Part shown: positions 33,265 to 44,905 of the stretch, one piece after another
Layout: each line of letters starts with the position of its first letter
Position numbering within the stretch: position 1 is the first letter of the stretch
Source of the DNA: Megaleporinus macrocephalus
Lineage: Eukaryota > Chordata > Actinopteri > Characiformes > Anostomidae
Direction: 5' to 3'
DNA length: 64,000 nucleotides
Assembly: GCA_021613375.1 (NCBI GenBank)
Contig: CM038704.1
Location: 29,568,082-29,632,081, forward strand
The notes under the pieces: generated by a model
The model's input: only the letters and a program-made list of their open reading frames with translations
Told to the model about the DNA's origin: nothing
Database searches by the model: none
Made by a program: the position numbers and the translations under genes

Positions 33265-33860
33265 TGTGACCAAAACTGAGGAAATGGAACTTGAGAAGAA
33301 GGAGGACCACGGTTAGTCCCGTCACCATCATAGGTGAGAACATGGAGCAGGTGGAAATATATAAATACCTGGGTGTCTTGTTCGACAGCAAACTGAACTG
33401 GAAGGCCAACACAGAGGCTGTGTACAAGAAGGGTGCGAGCAGACTCTACTTTTTGAGATGCTTCAGGTCCTTTGATGTGTGCAGTAAGATGTTGAAGATC
33501 CTCTACCAGTCTGTTGTTGCAAGTGCTATCTTCTTCGCAGCAGACTGTTGGTAAGGCAGCAGCAGAGGAGAAGACATAAAAAAGCTCAACAAACTAATCA
33601 AGAGGGCTGGTTCAGTTTTGGAATGCTTGCTTGAAGGTTTTGAGGTGGTGGTGAAAAGGAGTCTCTTAGTAAACTCACCGCTATACTGGACAAAATATCA
33701 CACTACCCCCAAGACTGACTGGTCAGTCAGCGGAGCACTTTCAGCAACAAAAAAGTAGACTCTTTAGCTCCGCTGCAGCAAGGAATGGTACAGAAGATCG
33801 TTTGTACCAACAGCGATCACGCTATACAACACCTCATTACTGTGCCGGGACATTATTAAA
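33265..33860 (+). pseudogene. LINE reverse transcriptase fragment, C-terminal part
   Basis: Translation of 33291-33551 gives MEQVEIYKYLGVLFDSKLNW, then GASRLYFLRCF and ILYQSVVASAIFFAADCW, the thumb-side region of a jockey-superfamily (L2/CR1-like) reverse transcriptase. It is comparable with [15 protein letters not shown] and [10 protein letters not shown] in the LINE at 45494. A stop (TAA, 33552-33554) is read through in the same frame (GSSRGEDIKKLNKLIKRAGS), and later frameshifts lead to a recognisable end YRRSFVPTAITLYN near 33800. Upstream, ACCAAAACTGAGGAAATGG (33269-33287) encodes the KTKEM-like motif in another frame. Long dead. Confidence 0.85.
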
Positions 33861-33992
33861 TACTGAGTCATATCAGGATCAGTCTCTGAGCACCAGCTGA
33901 ACATTATCTCTGAGCACCAGCTGGACATCATTATTACTACATCTATTTTACTTAATATAACCCAATATTGCACATTCATTACTGTGTAGTTA

Positions 33993-34250
33993 TATATCAT
34001 CACTGTCCAATGAAAAACAAGTATCTCCAAAATTGGAACTTTACAGAAGAGGACAAAAACTGTCTTAACTTTTAATGTAAGTGAATGGAACCAGAATTTT
34101 TCCCAAGTGATTGTAAAGCATTTTTATTGGTCCATTCATCATGGAATTTTTACATAGTGTAAATGGCAGCTGTCGTGTTTAAATGATGTAGAAAAATGAA
34201 AATTGACCAAAATAGGGATACATGTTTTTCATTGGACAGCGATGATATGC
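33993..34250. mobile_element. Family B inverted-repeat element, complete copy A
   Basis: The left end ATATCATCACTGTCCAATGA followed by AAAACAAGTATC is matched in inverse by the right end (34217-34250): about 32 bases with two or three mismatches. The interior includes GAAGAGGACAAAAACTG, TTTTAATGTAAGTGAATGG, TTTTTATTGGTCCATTCATC and TGGCAGCTGTCG. No coding capacity. Length about 258 bases. It is the best-preserved of five copies in this window (others near 24060, 24745, 40430 and 53945). Confidence 0.85.
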
Positions 34251-34359
34251 TATTTACTTACTCACTTTATTGTATTATCCGTTATTGCTACATTGCACAG
34301 TCACTTGTCATCAGCATAATGTTTACATGCCGTACTTACCTTAGCACATGTTACTGTAG

Positions 34360-34360
<1 letters not shown>

Positions 34361-34412
<52 letters not shown>
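34361..34412 (+). repeat. (TCTA)n microsatellite
   Basis: Thirteen uninterrupted TCTA tetramers. Confidence 0.98.
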
Positions 34413-35689
34413 AAAGGACTAAATACCATGGTACCATGGAATACCATGTTGTTGCATTAATGTTATATTGAATTAAAAAAGCTTTGCTCTCATTCTATGT
34501 ACCATACGTCTATGAGGGTTCATTTTTGTACCACATCTTACTTTATATGTGCTCATTTTACAAAAGGGAACATTGTTTGAGGACATTGTGAAATGTATGG
34601 AAAATGTGTTTTCTGAGAAAATCTTTGCCGTTTCCTTGTAAGCAAGGTAAAGTGCTCAGTTCATTCTGTTAATAGACTGTAGTTCTCTTCAGCTAAAAAG
34701 CTGAAGTAGATCAGTTCCTGCAATCTGCTACTGGACATTATGGGCAATAAAGCTTCCAGAGGGCGATTGTAGAGCTAATAAAAGCAACATGTTTTCCCCA
34801 GTTAGAGTTCATACTCATGATCATAAGAGCCTAGAACTGCACTCATTGAAACCAGGCTGATCTCTTGGGTAGCCTCATCTGAGGATTTTTTTTTCAGTTG
34901 TTTTTTATGTTTGGAAAAATATTAGTATTGTATCTAATGTCACTGGCCAGGCATCTCTGAATATGTAACAACACTGCAGTGGAATCTATGGAAGGGGGTT
35001 TCAAATGGAAGTCAGTCATTTAGTTCTAATATGGTAAACTCTTCCAGAGACATGGCAATGACATGGTAGCATTTATTCACATTCACTATTACATGCTGTA
35101 CATGCAACCAATCAGACCTCCACCATGTTGTTCCTTGGTCATGTCATGCAAAGGGTAAACAGTAAATAGTAAACATTTGAAATTGACTTTGTTTACTTCT
35201 CCTTGTTTCTACAATGATTGCCCACTTTTATCTTTGTATATCTGTTGAAAATAGATATTTAGGTGAACGTATCTCTAAAACAGCAGCTGTATAGGAGAAG
35301 CCAAACACGTCCATTGTTCATCGCAGCTTATAGAGGTACCTCTTTCGCCGAGTTCTCTGGAAGGCTCAGTTTCACATCAAACCTTTACATCTTAACTTTT
35401 TAAGCATGCAGACTATTTTTAATTGCAATTTTACCTTAAAGATTTGCATGATGGTGCGGTTGGCACCACTAACTGTCCAATGTGTAGAGCCTACTGAAAT
35501 CTTTGTGAAGCTGAAGATTCATAGTTCATGGAGGTTACATTACATCACACTGAGCTTCATCTACTGCACTTACAGTGCATTTGCAGGTCCATTGAAACAA
35601 AACCATAATGAAGTGTGTTTGAATGTGCAGAGAACGGAAGGAGTGCACGTAAGACTTATCTATTTTGCCTGAAAGGCAGAATATAGGCA
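34413..35689. other. Unassigned AT-rich sequence
   Basis: Nothing identifiable apart from a faint family B phrase at 35268-35302 (GTATCTCTAAAACAGC, TATAGGAGAAG). Confidence 0.4.
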
Positions 35690-36120
35690 CCATTGTTGAA
35701 TAATCCAGATTACAAAGGACAGGCTTTTGCCACGCTAATGCAAAAGATAAGATCGCCATTTCCTGCAATCCAAAGCTCTCTCTCTGTCTGCATAAGCCAT
35801 TATAAAAAGGCACTTACACTCCTATTTTCAGTCTCTCATCCTATTAGATACATAAGGCCTATTTATTTCCATTATCTAATTGTACACAGGAAACAGGCCT
35901 CATGGAAATTGGTCTGAGTCATTTTGAATGGGAAAAGAGAAGAACGGTTTTATAAAGTTTGAAATCATGAAGTGTAATTGGCATGTAATAGTCACAATTT
36001 TAGTTGACGCATTGTGCCATGAGATTACATGAGGCTTCTCAATTAGCTGTTCCCAACATTAGCGTAGCTCTTTGTGTGCCTTGGATGATTATTTTTTTTC
36101 TAACACTGAAGAAGAATGAA
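35690..36120. promoter_or_regulatory. Candidate conserved non-coding element
   Basis: Repeat-free block with clustered cores: ACGCTAATGCAAAAGATAAG, CTAATTGTACACAGG, GTGTAATTGGCATGTAATAG, TCAATTAGCTGTTCCC and two GATA-like sites. The 35690-36090 stretch reads unlike the AT-rich filler on either side. Possible enhancer; no conservation data. Confidence 0.3.
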
Positions 36121-36474
36121 TGAATGATATCTCCTATAGGTGGCTGATGTTGTGATGTTGTGGGAAATGCTTAACAGGACTAAAATGTTTGTCCTGTGAA
36201 TACATGCACGTGTATTTGAAATTCAGTCTGTGATAGAGTTCCATCTTGTTTACAGTCAAGCCACTGACACTTCCCATATTTGATATCAGTCTGAATTTGC
36301 TGTTAATTAATTGCACATTAATCAGGGAGTGTATCATCTGCAGACAAATTAAAAATGCAAATTAAATATGAGGCAAATATCAAAACATGTTAAACTGGCG
36401 ATGACAAATGATCTACACATTTCTTCTCACTCAGCTTCTTCTCAGCGGTGCTTGAAATTTTGAGAACGCTTTAA

Positions 36475-38320
36475 AAAATATTTCTACATTTCTGCATGAC
36501 TGACATAAAACAAGTCCTAAAAGTAGATAAAGACAAACTCAGTTAAACACATTTTACCTGGTCATTTATTTACTGAGGAAAAAGATACAGTATTACATAT
36601 CTGTGAGTCGCTGTGAACCTCCAGCAGTTAACTTGAAGGTGGAACCAGAATGAGGTTTGAGGGACAGTCAGGTGTGAGTGTCTGTCCTGTCGTATTTAAA
36701 GTACAGGGATGTATCAAAGTCAGATCTTCATTACATGTGGATGTATATCATGGCACAAACAAAGAAGGTTCTGAGGAAATTGTTCATGTTCATCAGGCTG
36801 AGTTGCAAAACCATCTCAAATACATTTAGACACTTTATTCAACAGTCAGAGCACTCTATGTGCAAGGCGTGTAATAGTACATGAGGGTGCAAAGGAACAC
36901 AAAGGAAGACTGAAGGTTAATCAAAATGAATGAGACCAAAATAGAACTTTTTTAAAAGAGTTATGTCTGGAGAAAATAAAATATTGCATTCCAGGATAAG
37001 AACCTTATTCCATCTGTAATGGTGGTGGTTGTGTCATGGTTGGATCCTGTTTTGCTGCATCTGGGCTAGGCTGGCTTGCCATTACTGATGGCACAATGAA
37101 TTCTAAGTTATATCAGCAAATTTTATAGGAAAATGTCAGAATATCTGTCTGTGAACTACATCTCAACAGAAAGTGGGTCAATAAACAAGACAATAACTCT
37201 AAACACACAAGACTATAGAATGTCAGATGTTGAAAGTGAGACATTTCACTATTTCATGAAAATTAATAACTCATTTAAAACATAAAGAACTGGCAACATT
37301 ACATCTCTTTGAGGGCATGTCCACCATTGTGTAGCTTCCCTCTTCTTTTAACAACAGTTTGTAAACATCTGGGACGTGAGGAGACTAACTGCTGGAGTTT
37401 TATGAGAAGAATGTTGTCCCGTTCTTGTCTGATGTAGGATTCTAGCTGCTCAACTGTCCGGAGTCTTCTTTGCCACTTTTTTTTAGTTTTTTTTTAGGCA
37501 TTAAATTTTTTCTTGTTCAGCACCTTGATTCTTCTTGGATACAGTATTGGATACAGAGTCTTGCTAAAATATACGCAAGGCTTCCCTGAAATGCATGCTG
37601 TCTGGATGGGAGTGTATATTGTTCTAAAACCTCTATATACTGTTTAGCATTGACAGTGCCTTTCTAGATAAACTGCCCATGCTATAGGCACTAGTGCAAC
37701 CCCATATCATCCGTGATGCAGACTTTTGAACTGTGCGCTGATAACAAGCTGAATGGTCACTCGCTTATTGAGTCCACAGAACAAGGCATGTTAGGTTTTC
37801 GAAAAGAATTTCAAATTTTGAGTCTGAGCACAGAACTGTTTTCAATGGGCTTTGGCCCAGAGAAGATTTATTTTTGGATCGTGTTGACAAAGTCTTAACA
37901 ATTAAAAAAATAAAATAATTATCAGTGAACCTGTGAACATGTGATTTAGTTGCAAATTGTACCTCCTGCTGTTTTTTGTTAGTAACACTTTTTCAGCCTT
38001 TGTTGCCCCATTCCAACTTTATCCACCTGATTTATATTCTATGTCCTATAATAAATAATATGAGTGTATAAGAATTGCAAATCATTACATTCTTTTTTTA
38101 TTTACATTTATTTACACAGTGGAATTGGTGTTGTACATAAAGCAAAAGTTTACATACTTTACAAACATAAATGATCAATTATATTATTTTTGCCTCATTT
38201 GTTTAATTGGGTTCTCTTAAACTTTTTTTAGAACGTATCTAGATATGCTTTATATCATTAATATGTCAAAATATAGAAATAAAGAAAATTCTAAAGGGTT
38301 CACAAAAGTTTCTTGGCAAT
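36475..38320 (+). pseudogene. Tc1-like transposon fossil, interrupted by another transposon
   Basis: Outer element of a nested pair, in two parts: 36475 to about 37210 and about 38137 to 38320. The left part has the sub-terminal region (CAAGTCCTAAAAGTAGATAA, GGTCATTTATTTACTGAGG) and transposase pieces near 37000-37160 reading like LIPSVMVVVVSWLDPVLLHLG, where GGGSVMVWGCF is expected. The right part carries the inverse of the sub-terminal sequence (TTGTTTAATTGGGTTCTCTT, GAAAATTCTAAAGGGTTCAC). It is the same Tc1 family as 11844-12876. Heavily mutated. Confidence 0.85.
37210..38136 (-). pseudogene. Tc1/mariner element nested inside the outer fossil
   Basis: Minus-strand reading of about 37790-37690 gives DHSACYQRTVQKSASRMIWG followed by CTSAYSMGSL, the central transposase segment of a second, different Tc1/mariner family; FEILFEN just upstream corresponds to its SDESKFEILF region, where the first catalytic Asp would sit. 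The right end GGAATTGGTGTTGTAC (38121-38136) is the characteristic terminus of that family. The N-terminal coding part is mostly deleted (jump near 37900). The left terminus is degraded. Confidence 0.83.
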
Positions 38321-38689
38321 TATTTAGAGTGATCTGTCACTTTTTCTTCTTATGGGTAAGGTGAGGCTTGTAATGTGTTTTGCAATTAAAGTGTCTGTTT
38401 TGGGTTTCGCTGTACACAGTAACACAGTTCCTGTAAAAAGTAAGTAAAATGAGCAACAGTTACTATGTTAATGTAAATGTTTCAAATGCGTATACACATT
38501 TGAATCAAGTAAATTCCAAGCAACCTGTTTTTTACTGTGGTTTTCAGTTCCATTTTGAAGCACACCATCTGCTAGGAGGCAGTCCACACTCTTGGTTGGG
38601 CAATGATCTCATCTTACATACAGACAAAGATGAGTCATTAGCATGATTGCTGAGAATATGTATAAGCATTTAGCTCAATATTCTAGTGG

Positions 38690-39340
38690 TGAGGCTACTG
38701 TTGGCGAATGATGGCGGGCAGTGGTGCTTTGCGGAGGTAAATAGGGTGGCTGATTGAAAGATTGGCTCAGAGTGGCAGACCAGCATCGCAGAGCCTCATC
38801 TGAAGTCAAGCATCCAAAAAGGCTTTAGCCTCCCCTGACCATCCAAATGACCAAGGATAGGACCCATATCCGAGGGCGATTGCCTTTGGAATGTTCAAGC
38901 ATGGGGAAAGGGTAAGAGACAGCGAGAGAGAGAGCGAGAGAGAGTGAGCACTTATCTCTGGGCAATTACCCTCCCGCTCACAATGAATAAAATGAAAGAT
39001 AGCCCAATGATCTGAGGTCTGGCAAATTGTAGATAAGAGCCAAGGGATCAGATATTACTCGCTCAGATAGATCCATCTGCAAATATGATGCATTAGGTGT
39101 GCAATATTTGACTAGACTTTAGGCCTGACGAGATCAAGGCTTAGCTGTCTGGGAGTAGCCTGTGTTTAATTAAGTCCTATAACTACCCAGGGAACCATCA
39201 GCACTGGCCCCACAGTGTTCCATACAGGTAATCAGGCCCGCAGTAAAAACTGAGCTGTCTCTCTTCAGCCATTCCATTATACTTAGTTTGCGCTGTCTCT
39301 TTTCCATATGCTCTGCGGTTGCTAATGGTCAATGGACATT
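38690..39340. promoter_or_regulatory. Candidate conserved non-coding element
   Basis: One of the most enhancer-like blocks in the window: repeat-free apart from a short GAGAGC run at 38927-38947, with many GATA cores (GTAGATAAGAGC, TCAGATATTAC, CTCAGATAGATCC) and homeodomain/POU-like cores (GGCAATTACCC, AATATGATGCATTAGG, TTTAATTAAGTCC, AGGTAATCAGG). Offered on texture only. Confidence 0.33.
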
Positions 39341-40429
39341 TTGAATTGAGAGTGACTTACTCTCCACTGTTGTGTATTGTTATTGACTGCAGGACCCACA
39401 TAAAGGTTCAGTTTCAGGAAGGGCTTAATTAGAATCACGTTGGAGTTCCCCAAGGGCCAAGGCGAGGCCCCATTCCTTTTCATTCTGCTGTTGTTGTCTT
39501 TGTTACGTTCACATTGTCTTGCCTCATTATTTTCTGAGCTGGTCTAAAGCCATGATAATGACAGTGTGCATCCTCAGAGAGAAACCACAGTTTAGTTCAA
39601 AATATCATCCGCTCAGTTTGAAAAGGGCAACTAAAAGACAGTCTTTTTAATAGGTTGAATGTGGGTTTTTAACTTGTGGAAAGAGATGAGCTGGAAATTA
39701 CCTGCAAATGCACTCCTGGGAACACAATGATATTAATTTGATACAATATTGTTGGTTATACAGCATGTGTGCATTGGGCAGCGGTTGGTAAAATGGTGTT
39801 TAATGGTACTGATAGTCTTGGGGTCCAGTGGGCTTTCTTATGTAAATTGTTGGGAATTTAGGCCAGCCGGAATAAACTGCAATGAAATCAAAGTCGCTTA
39901 CAGCATACAGTCCGAACCTGATATTTAACACCTTATCATTATTTTTTCAACCAAAAAATACAGTGGCATTTTACTTTACAGCTCAGTTACACGTGAGTAA
40001 TGATGTAATAAATATATGGCAACAATTTTACTAACTTGAAAAGTACATACTGATTTTGTTGCTGTTAGTCTACAAAAAGTAATGAGATTGTAAGATTATC
40101 TGTCTGTGACATCAGCATCAGTGAGAAATCTGGCTCAAGAAACCCAAATACTAATATTTGCTCTCTCCCTTTATTTTTTATTTTATATAAAATGATTAAA
40201 AAGCAACATGATTCATCACAGCACTTGACAGACCCTGCCCTCACTAACCAGTATAATTTCAACTCTGACCAACAGCCAGACAGTAACCAGAACCTCTCTA
40301 AATCCTCTGGCCTTCATATTACAAAAAGAGTTAAAATAATTACATAATTTACACAACATAAAGCTTGTCTTATTGTGTATGAGATTTTTACACCTCAGCA
40401 TGAATCTAACAGAATAGTAAATGCATAAA
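39341..40429. other. Unassigned sequence
   Basis: 39341-39900 is mixed in composition and could extend the preceding block; 39900-40429 is AT-rich with nothing identifiable. Confidence 0.35.
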
Positions 40430-40619
40430 AACCATGTTGTCGCTGTCCAAAGAAAAGCAAGCATCTCCAAAGTGGCAAAGACCAAAAACATTCTTTATTC
40501 TGAATGTAAGTTAATAGATACAGCATTGTAGTAATTTAGATATTTTGAAGCATTTCTATCGGTCCATTCATTAATCAGCAGCTATCAGATTCCAATGATG
40601 TAAAAAATGTTTTTCTTTG

Positions 40620-40622
<3 letters not shown>
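40430..40622. mobile_element. Family B inverted-repeat element, copy B
   Basis: Left end TTGTCGCTGTCCAAAGAAAA then GCAAGCATCTCC; right end AAATGTTTTTCTTTGGAC at 40605-40622, inverse of the left end. The interior phrases TGAATGTAAGTTAATAG, ATCGGTCCATTCATTAATCA and AGCAGCTATC follow copy A order. The right terminus runs directly into a (TA)n tract. Confidence 0.78.

Positions 40623-40689
<67 letters not shown>
40623..40689. repeat. (TA)n microsatellite
   Basis: About 33 TA units, abutting the right terminal repeat of the family B element, so it probably expanded from the ATAT present at that end in copy A. Confidence 0.97.
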
Positions 40690-40691
<2 letters not shown>

Positions 40692-40939
40692 CAGTTTCAG
40701 AGATGTGGTGGTGCCATGTTTATTTCAAACATAATCTACTTATTATTTGATGTAAACGGTATGTGATGAGATATATTTCAACGTTTTACATTTTTATATA
40801 TGTGCACAAGAAACAGCAGCTGCAGCAAATACAGTGGCATTCCACCATCTCTAAAAGGGAGGGGCGCCTTCTCCATGGGAAGTTCCTGCAAACAGAGTGC
40901 ACCCACTTTTTAAACCCCATTTGTCTTGTTAATGTGCCC

Positions 40940-41380
40940 CACTGATTACCTGATTGCACTGGATGACTGTGGAGAAATCTGATTGCGTGAAATTATACAG
41001 AGCAAAAACTTTTGATTGTAGGGAATGAATCTGGGATGCTCATTGCCACCGTTTGACAGGGCCCCTGTGAAATTTGGCCTCATTGATTTCAAATCAGCAA
41101 AGTGCCACGCGTAATTGTAATCAGAGCCAGCATTTCGCTGAGCAGCTCTATTTTAAAACCCAACTTCCTTGCTGTGCAAACTTTTGAGCCTTAACAATGT
41201 AGAAATGGCATTACACACCCTGTTAATTGCATGCTTTTTGAAGAGCTGTGGTGAAATCTTCACGCTTGCTTCATGCGAGGACATGTGAAAGTCTAAAAGC
41301 CCGCCTTTCACAATGCCCACTTCTAGGAGTCAATCAAACACGCACTTGAAACGCTATTACCAAAGCCTCAATCAGACCAG
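40940..41380. promoter_or_regulatory. Candidate conserved non-coding element
   Basis: Dense, repeat-free block with TGATTACCTGATTGCACTGG, ATTGCGTGAAATTATAC, CATTGATTTCAAATCAGC (palindromic TGATTTCAAATCA), ACGCGTAATTGTAATCAG and GTTAATTGCATGC. The run of POU-, PBX- and homeodomain-type cores is the strongest in the window by eye. No alignment available. Confidence 0.35.
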
Positions 41381-42241
41381 TACGCTGGTCAGTTCCTTTT
41401 AAAAGACATGCATATGAAATTTTTACGTTTAAATCTCAAGACCTTCATAAATGGATCGCAAATTATTATGGCTTGAATTACTAACTGAAGTACAATGCTG
41501 TTCATCAGAAAAAAAGATGTCTGATCCACTGCTTTGTGCTGCTTGAAGAGAGTGCAGTATTCTTTGTTTTCCTTTTTTATATCCCACATATGAATTTCAC
41601 AAAGCGGCTCAAGAAGCCCTTTGCAATTAAACGCCATCAACACCCCAAGACTATAACATGATGTATGTATATTTTCAGGGATGCAGGAAAGTGTTGCAAG
41701 TTGGAAATGCTGTAATGTATAGTTGATGTGTACCGTGATGTCATGCAACATATGATGGTGTGTATTTGTGTTTGTCTGGGGGTTTTTTTTATCGTTTGGA
41801 CAAATTACATGGAACAGAGAGTGATATGCACATACAGTATAACTGACTTATAACAGTGATAGATCATTAAATTGGCTTTAAGCTACTTGTGTTTTAGCAA
41901 ACAAAGTTTCACTAACAGGAGGCAAGGAAAGCATCTTACTTCACTCTAAAATGTGTTACTCTACACAGTGTATGGCTACTGAAGATTTTGGGCATGTACA
42001 AATAACATTAAATACAAATACAAACTCCAACCCACAAAAAGCACAGACACAGCAGCACAGAGGCCTCTGGTCTTTGTTGTGCTCAAAATCTTCTGTCTTT
42101 TTGTTATTTGCACAGAAACAATCCCAACATCTATGGGTACTGCTCCCTTTAGCACCCCTACTCTCTGCGTTCCTGTGTATGTTTACATAAATGTTATTAT
42201 ATATATATATATTTTGGTAATATTTCATTTGTATATCTACT
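41381..42241. other. Unassigned sequence
   Basis: The 120-codon minus frame at 41389-41751 has no recognised domain. A short TA run lies at 42196-42212. Nothing else to report. Confidence 0.4.
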
Positions 42242-42960
42242 CTGTAGATCAAGGGTATTTAATTAGAATTCAGTACGGTCCAGTTAGAGGCCAAGGTCCG
42301 GACCGTCATCATTTCTAACTGTTATGATTCAGTGCCATATCCTGTATACTGATGTATCAGCATCGTATACCATCAGCAACTGAAAGACAAACTTATTACA
42401 AATATCTTTTAGTATATTTCAGTAAATTTACTGTTTAAATGCTGAACTGAAACAAAGGCTACATTAAAAAAACAGAATGCTTTTGAAAAAACTGCATCTT
42501 AAAGTGTTTATTTATAAAGAAAGTAAACCAAACCTGAGTCTTCTTGTTAACTTAGCTTCACAAATTGCCATGTTGGTTTTACAGAGGGGTATTCTCCAAA
42601 ACTAAACGAGCAAGTCCATTCTATAACCGTTCCTGGTTGAACAGTCAGTTTTCACTGTTGGCTTTTCTGTTTTTAGAGCACGTTATTCTTTCTGACTCGC
42701 TTTAGTCTCCGACTGCTGTTTCTCACTACGTACCTCGCCTGTGTGCGCCGCACACCCCAATTTGCATAGATCTGATTGGCTGAGGAGCGCATTTGGTGAT
42801 CTTACAGCGCACGCGTTTGGTCTCTGAGTTCACGGTGCTGTAAAGCCTGTATACCATAAAGACGAGAAAAGATCAGTAGTTTATCATTCAATAGTTTATC
42901 GGTTTGGGTCTGCAATGGACAATGTCTGGGTCCAATAGGGTCTCAGTAGATAGTTTGTTT
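42242..42960. mobile_element. Probable hAT-like element carrying a promoter-like patch
   Basis: The left edge (CAAGGGTATTTAATTAGAAT, CAGTACGGTCCAGTTAGAGG) and right edge (GGTTTGGGTCTGCAATGGAC, TGGGTCCAATAGGG) resemble the ends of a teleost hAT-type repeat with GGTCC-containing termini. Inside, 42740-42840 is CpG-rich and contains an octamer ATTTGCAT with, 8 bases on, an inverted CCAAT box (GATTGGCTGAGG). No coding frame. Classification is by resemblance. Confidence 0.45.
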
Positions 42961-44394
42961 GCAATCAACTATCAATATTATCAAATAACATGAGACTGTA
43001 TTTTTTCTGTTTTGGAATCATTGTTGATTTTTGAATATCTTAGTTTTACATTATTACTCTATTAACTTGTGATCTTTAGCCAAGGTTGGAATTTGAGGAT
43101 TTTCGCTACAAATATGTGTCCAGCAATGATCCAGTTTATTCTTTTTATTTTTCCTGACTTGTGTTGCAGTTTTTGTGAGGTAAAGAACCTGAAGCAGATA
43201 AGTGCACTCAATCTGTATTTGAAGGCTGCTGCTACACTTATGCCAAAATGTACCATTATTGAGTGACTTGTGCTAAATAGACAATTGCGTTTAATTTTTG
43301 ATGTAGCACTTTATTTCAATTAAACAGGCAAGAGATATTATAAATATCTATAATAGATATAAAGTTATTTCTATTGTGACTAATGTTATCACTTATGTGT
43401 TAAATTAGCCCACAAAACAACCACGGACTAGGAAATCAGGATCAGCCTTAAAAAAAGGGTGCATTCCTGTTAATCGGTTTCCTTAGGGACTGAAAAGAAA
43501 ACTAGACTCATCCTGTTCAGCCAGGTTTTGCTATTTGGCAGTGAGAACGACAGACATTGATTTTCATTAGTTAATTCGTTTGGAATGAACAAAATCATGA
43601 GCTGAAAGGTGCTGAGGAAAAAGTCCTGTGTGACGTGCCGCGCGGTGGTGGCATTTGTGAGCTGGGAGTTCTATCAGGAACATGTGCCTCATAGAAATCT
43701 ATAGCAGCCAGTGGTCCTGCTCACTTCATTAATTAACTTTGTATTGATCAAGCGCTCGGTGCTTTCAAATCATTGTTTTTGAGCTCGCTGGCTTCAGTCT
43801 TTTTTTTTTTCCTCTGGCTGTGGTGCCTCCACTGAAGGGGCTGCTGCTGTATTATTGTAGGGGACATGCATATTTGCTAAATGACTAACTTTACCCGGTA
43901 ACATACTGTGCCAGTTTTCTTTTAGGCAATGGCAATTTAGATCTGACAGCATGTACACTTCGGCAGCAAATTGAGGATCCCCAAACTTAATAGATTTGGC
44001 CCTGTGTCCTAGAGAGTGTTGAGCATAGATACACATACACAGATGCGTGTTATCTGTTGTTGTCAGTCTGAGTTGATACATCTGCACATCCTCCATGGTG
44101 GAAAGGTCAAGATCTGCTAATAACCAAAGCCTACGCACCAAGAGGTGTGATGAGTACTAATGATTCACTCTTCCATAACTTCCTTATCACTCGACCGATT
44201 TTCACCAAATTTGTTTTTTTTACACTCAGCGGGCACTTCTGCATGTTGCTAATTACTTAAACATTCCGCTTACAAGCCACTATATGTGTAAAGCACATCA
44301 GTTATGAACGTTGGTTGCAAACAAACTGGTATAAGAAGTGTGATAACAGCCATGAGAAGCCATGAGAAGCGTCTAAGTGCAGTAATATTTAGAT
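42961..44394. other. Unassigned; short regulatory-like patches
   Basis: 43650-43760 and 43850-43990 have mixed composition with cores such as CATGCATATTTGC. A run of T at 43798-43811 separates them. The 115-codon minus frame at 43794-44141 has no recognised domain. A small direct duplication AGCCATGAGA sits at 44350-44369. Confidence 0.35.
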
Positions 44395-44905
44395 TAAACA
44401 CTGTGTCCACTCACTGTCCTCTTTTTTAGACACTCTTACTTTGTTGGTCTACCTTGTAAATGTAAAGTCAGGGACGACAGCTCATCCGTTGCTGCAGTTT
44501 GTGTTGGTCGTTCTCTAGTCCTTCATCAGTGGTCACAGAATGCTGCCCACAGGACACTTTTGGTGGAATGGTTTTTGTTTGTGGAGTAGTGACACAGTGG
44601 GGAAGAAGATCTACAGCAGCACTGCTGTGTCTGATCCACTGGTACCAGCACAACATACACTAACACACCACCACCACATCAATATCACTGCTGAGAATGA
44701 CCCACCACCCAAATAATATCTGCTTTGTGGAGGTCCTGACCATCATAAAAAAGGGTGATGTGGGGATAACAATGTATTCAATGTAATCAGATGGACTACA
44801 ATCTGTAAATGTATAACTACAAAGTGCTCCTATATGGTATGTGGAGTGTAAGTGTAGTGTAACTACAAAGAGTTGGTTTTAATGTTATGGCTAAATCAAG
44901 TACCC
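44395..44905 (-). mobile_element. Non-autonomous DNA element, family A, minus copy
   Basis: Contains, in inverse orientation to 7870-8195, GTGTCTGATCCACTGGTACC, AACACACCACCACCACATCA and GCTGAGAATGACCCACCACC. The end ACAAAGTGCTCCTATATGGT then GGTTTTAATGTTATGGCTAA is also seen in the 23000-23118 fragment. The longest copy of the family here, without coding capacity. Confidence 0.78.
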
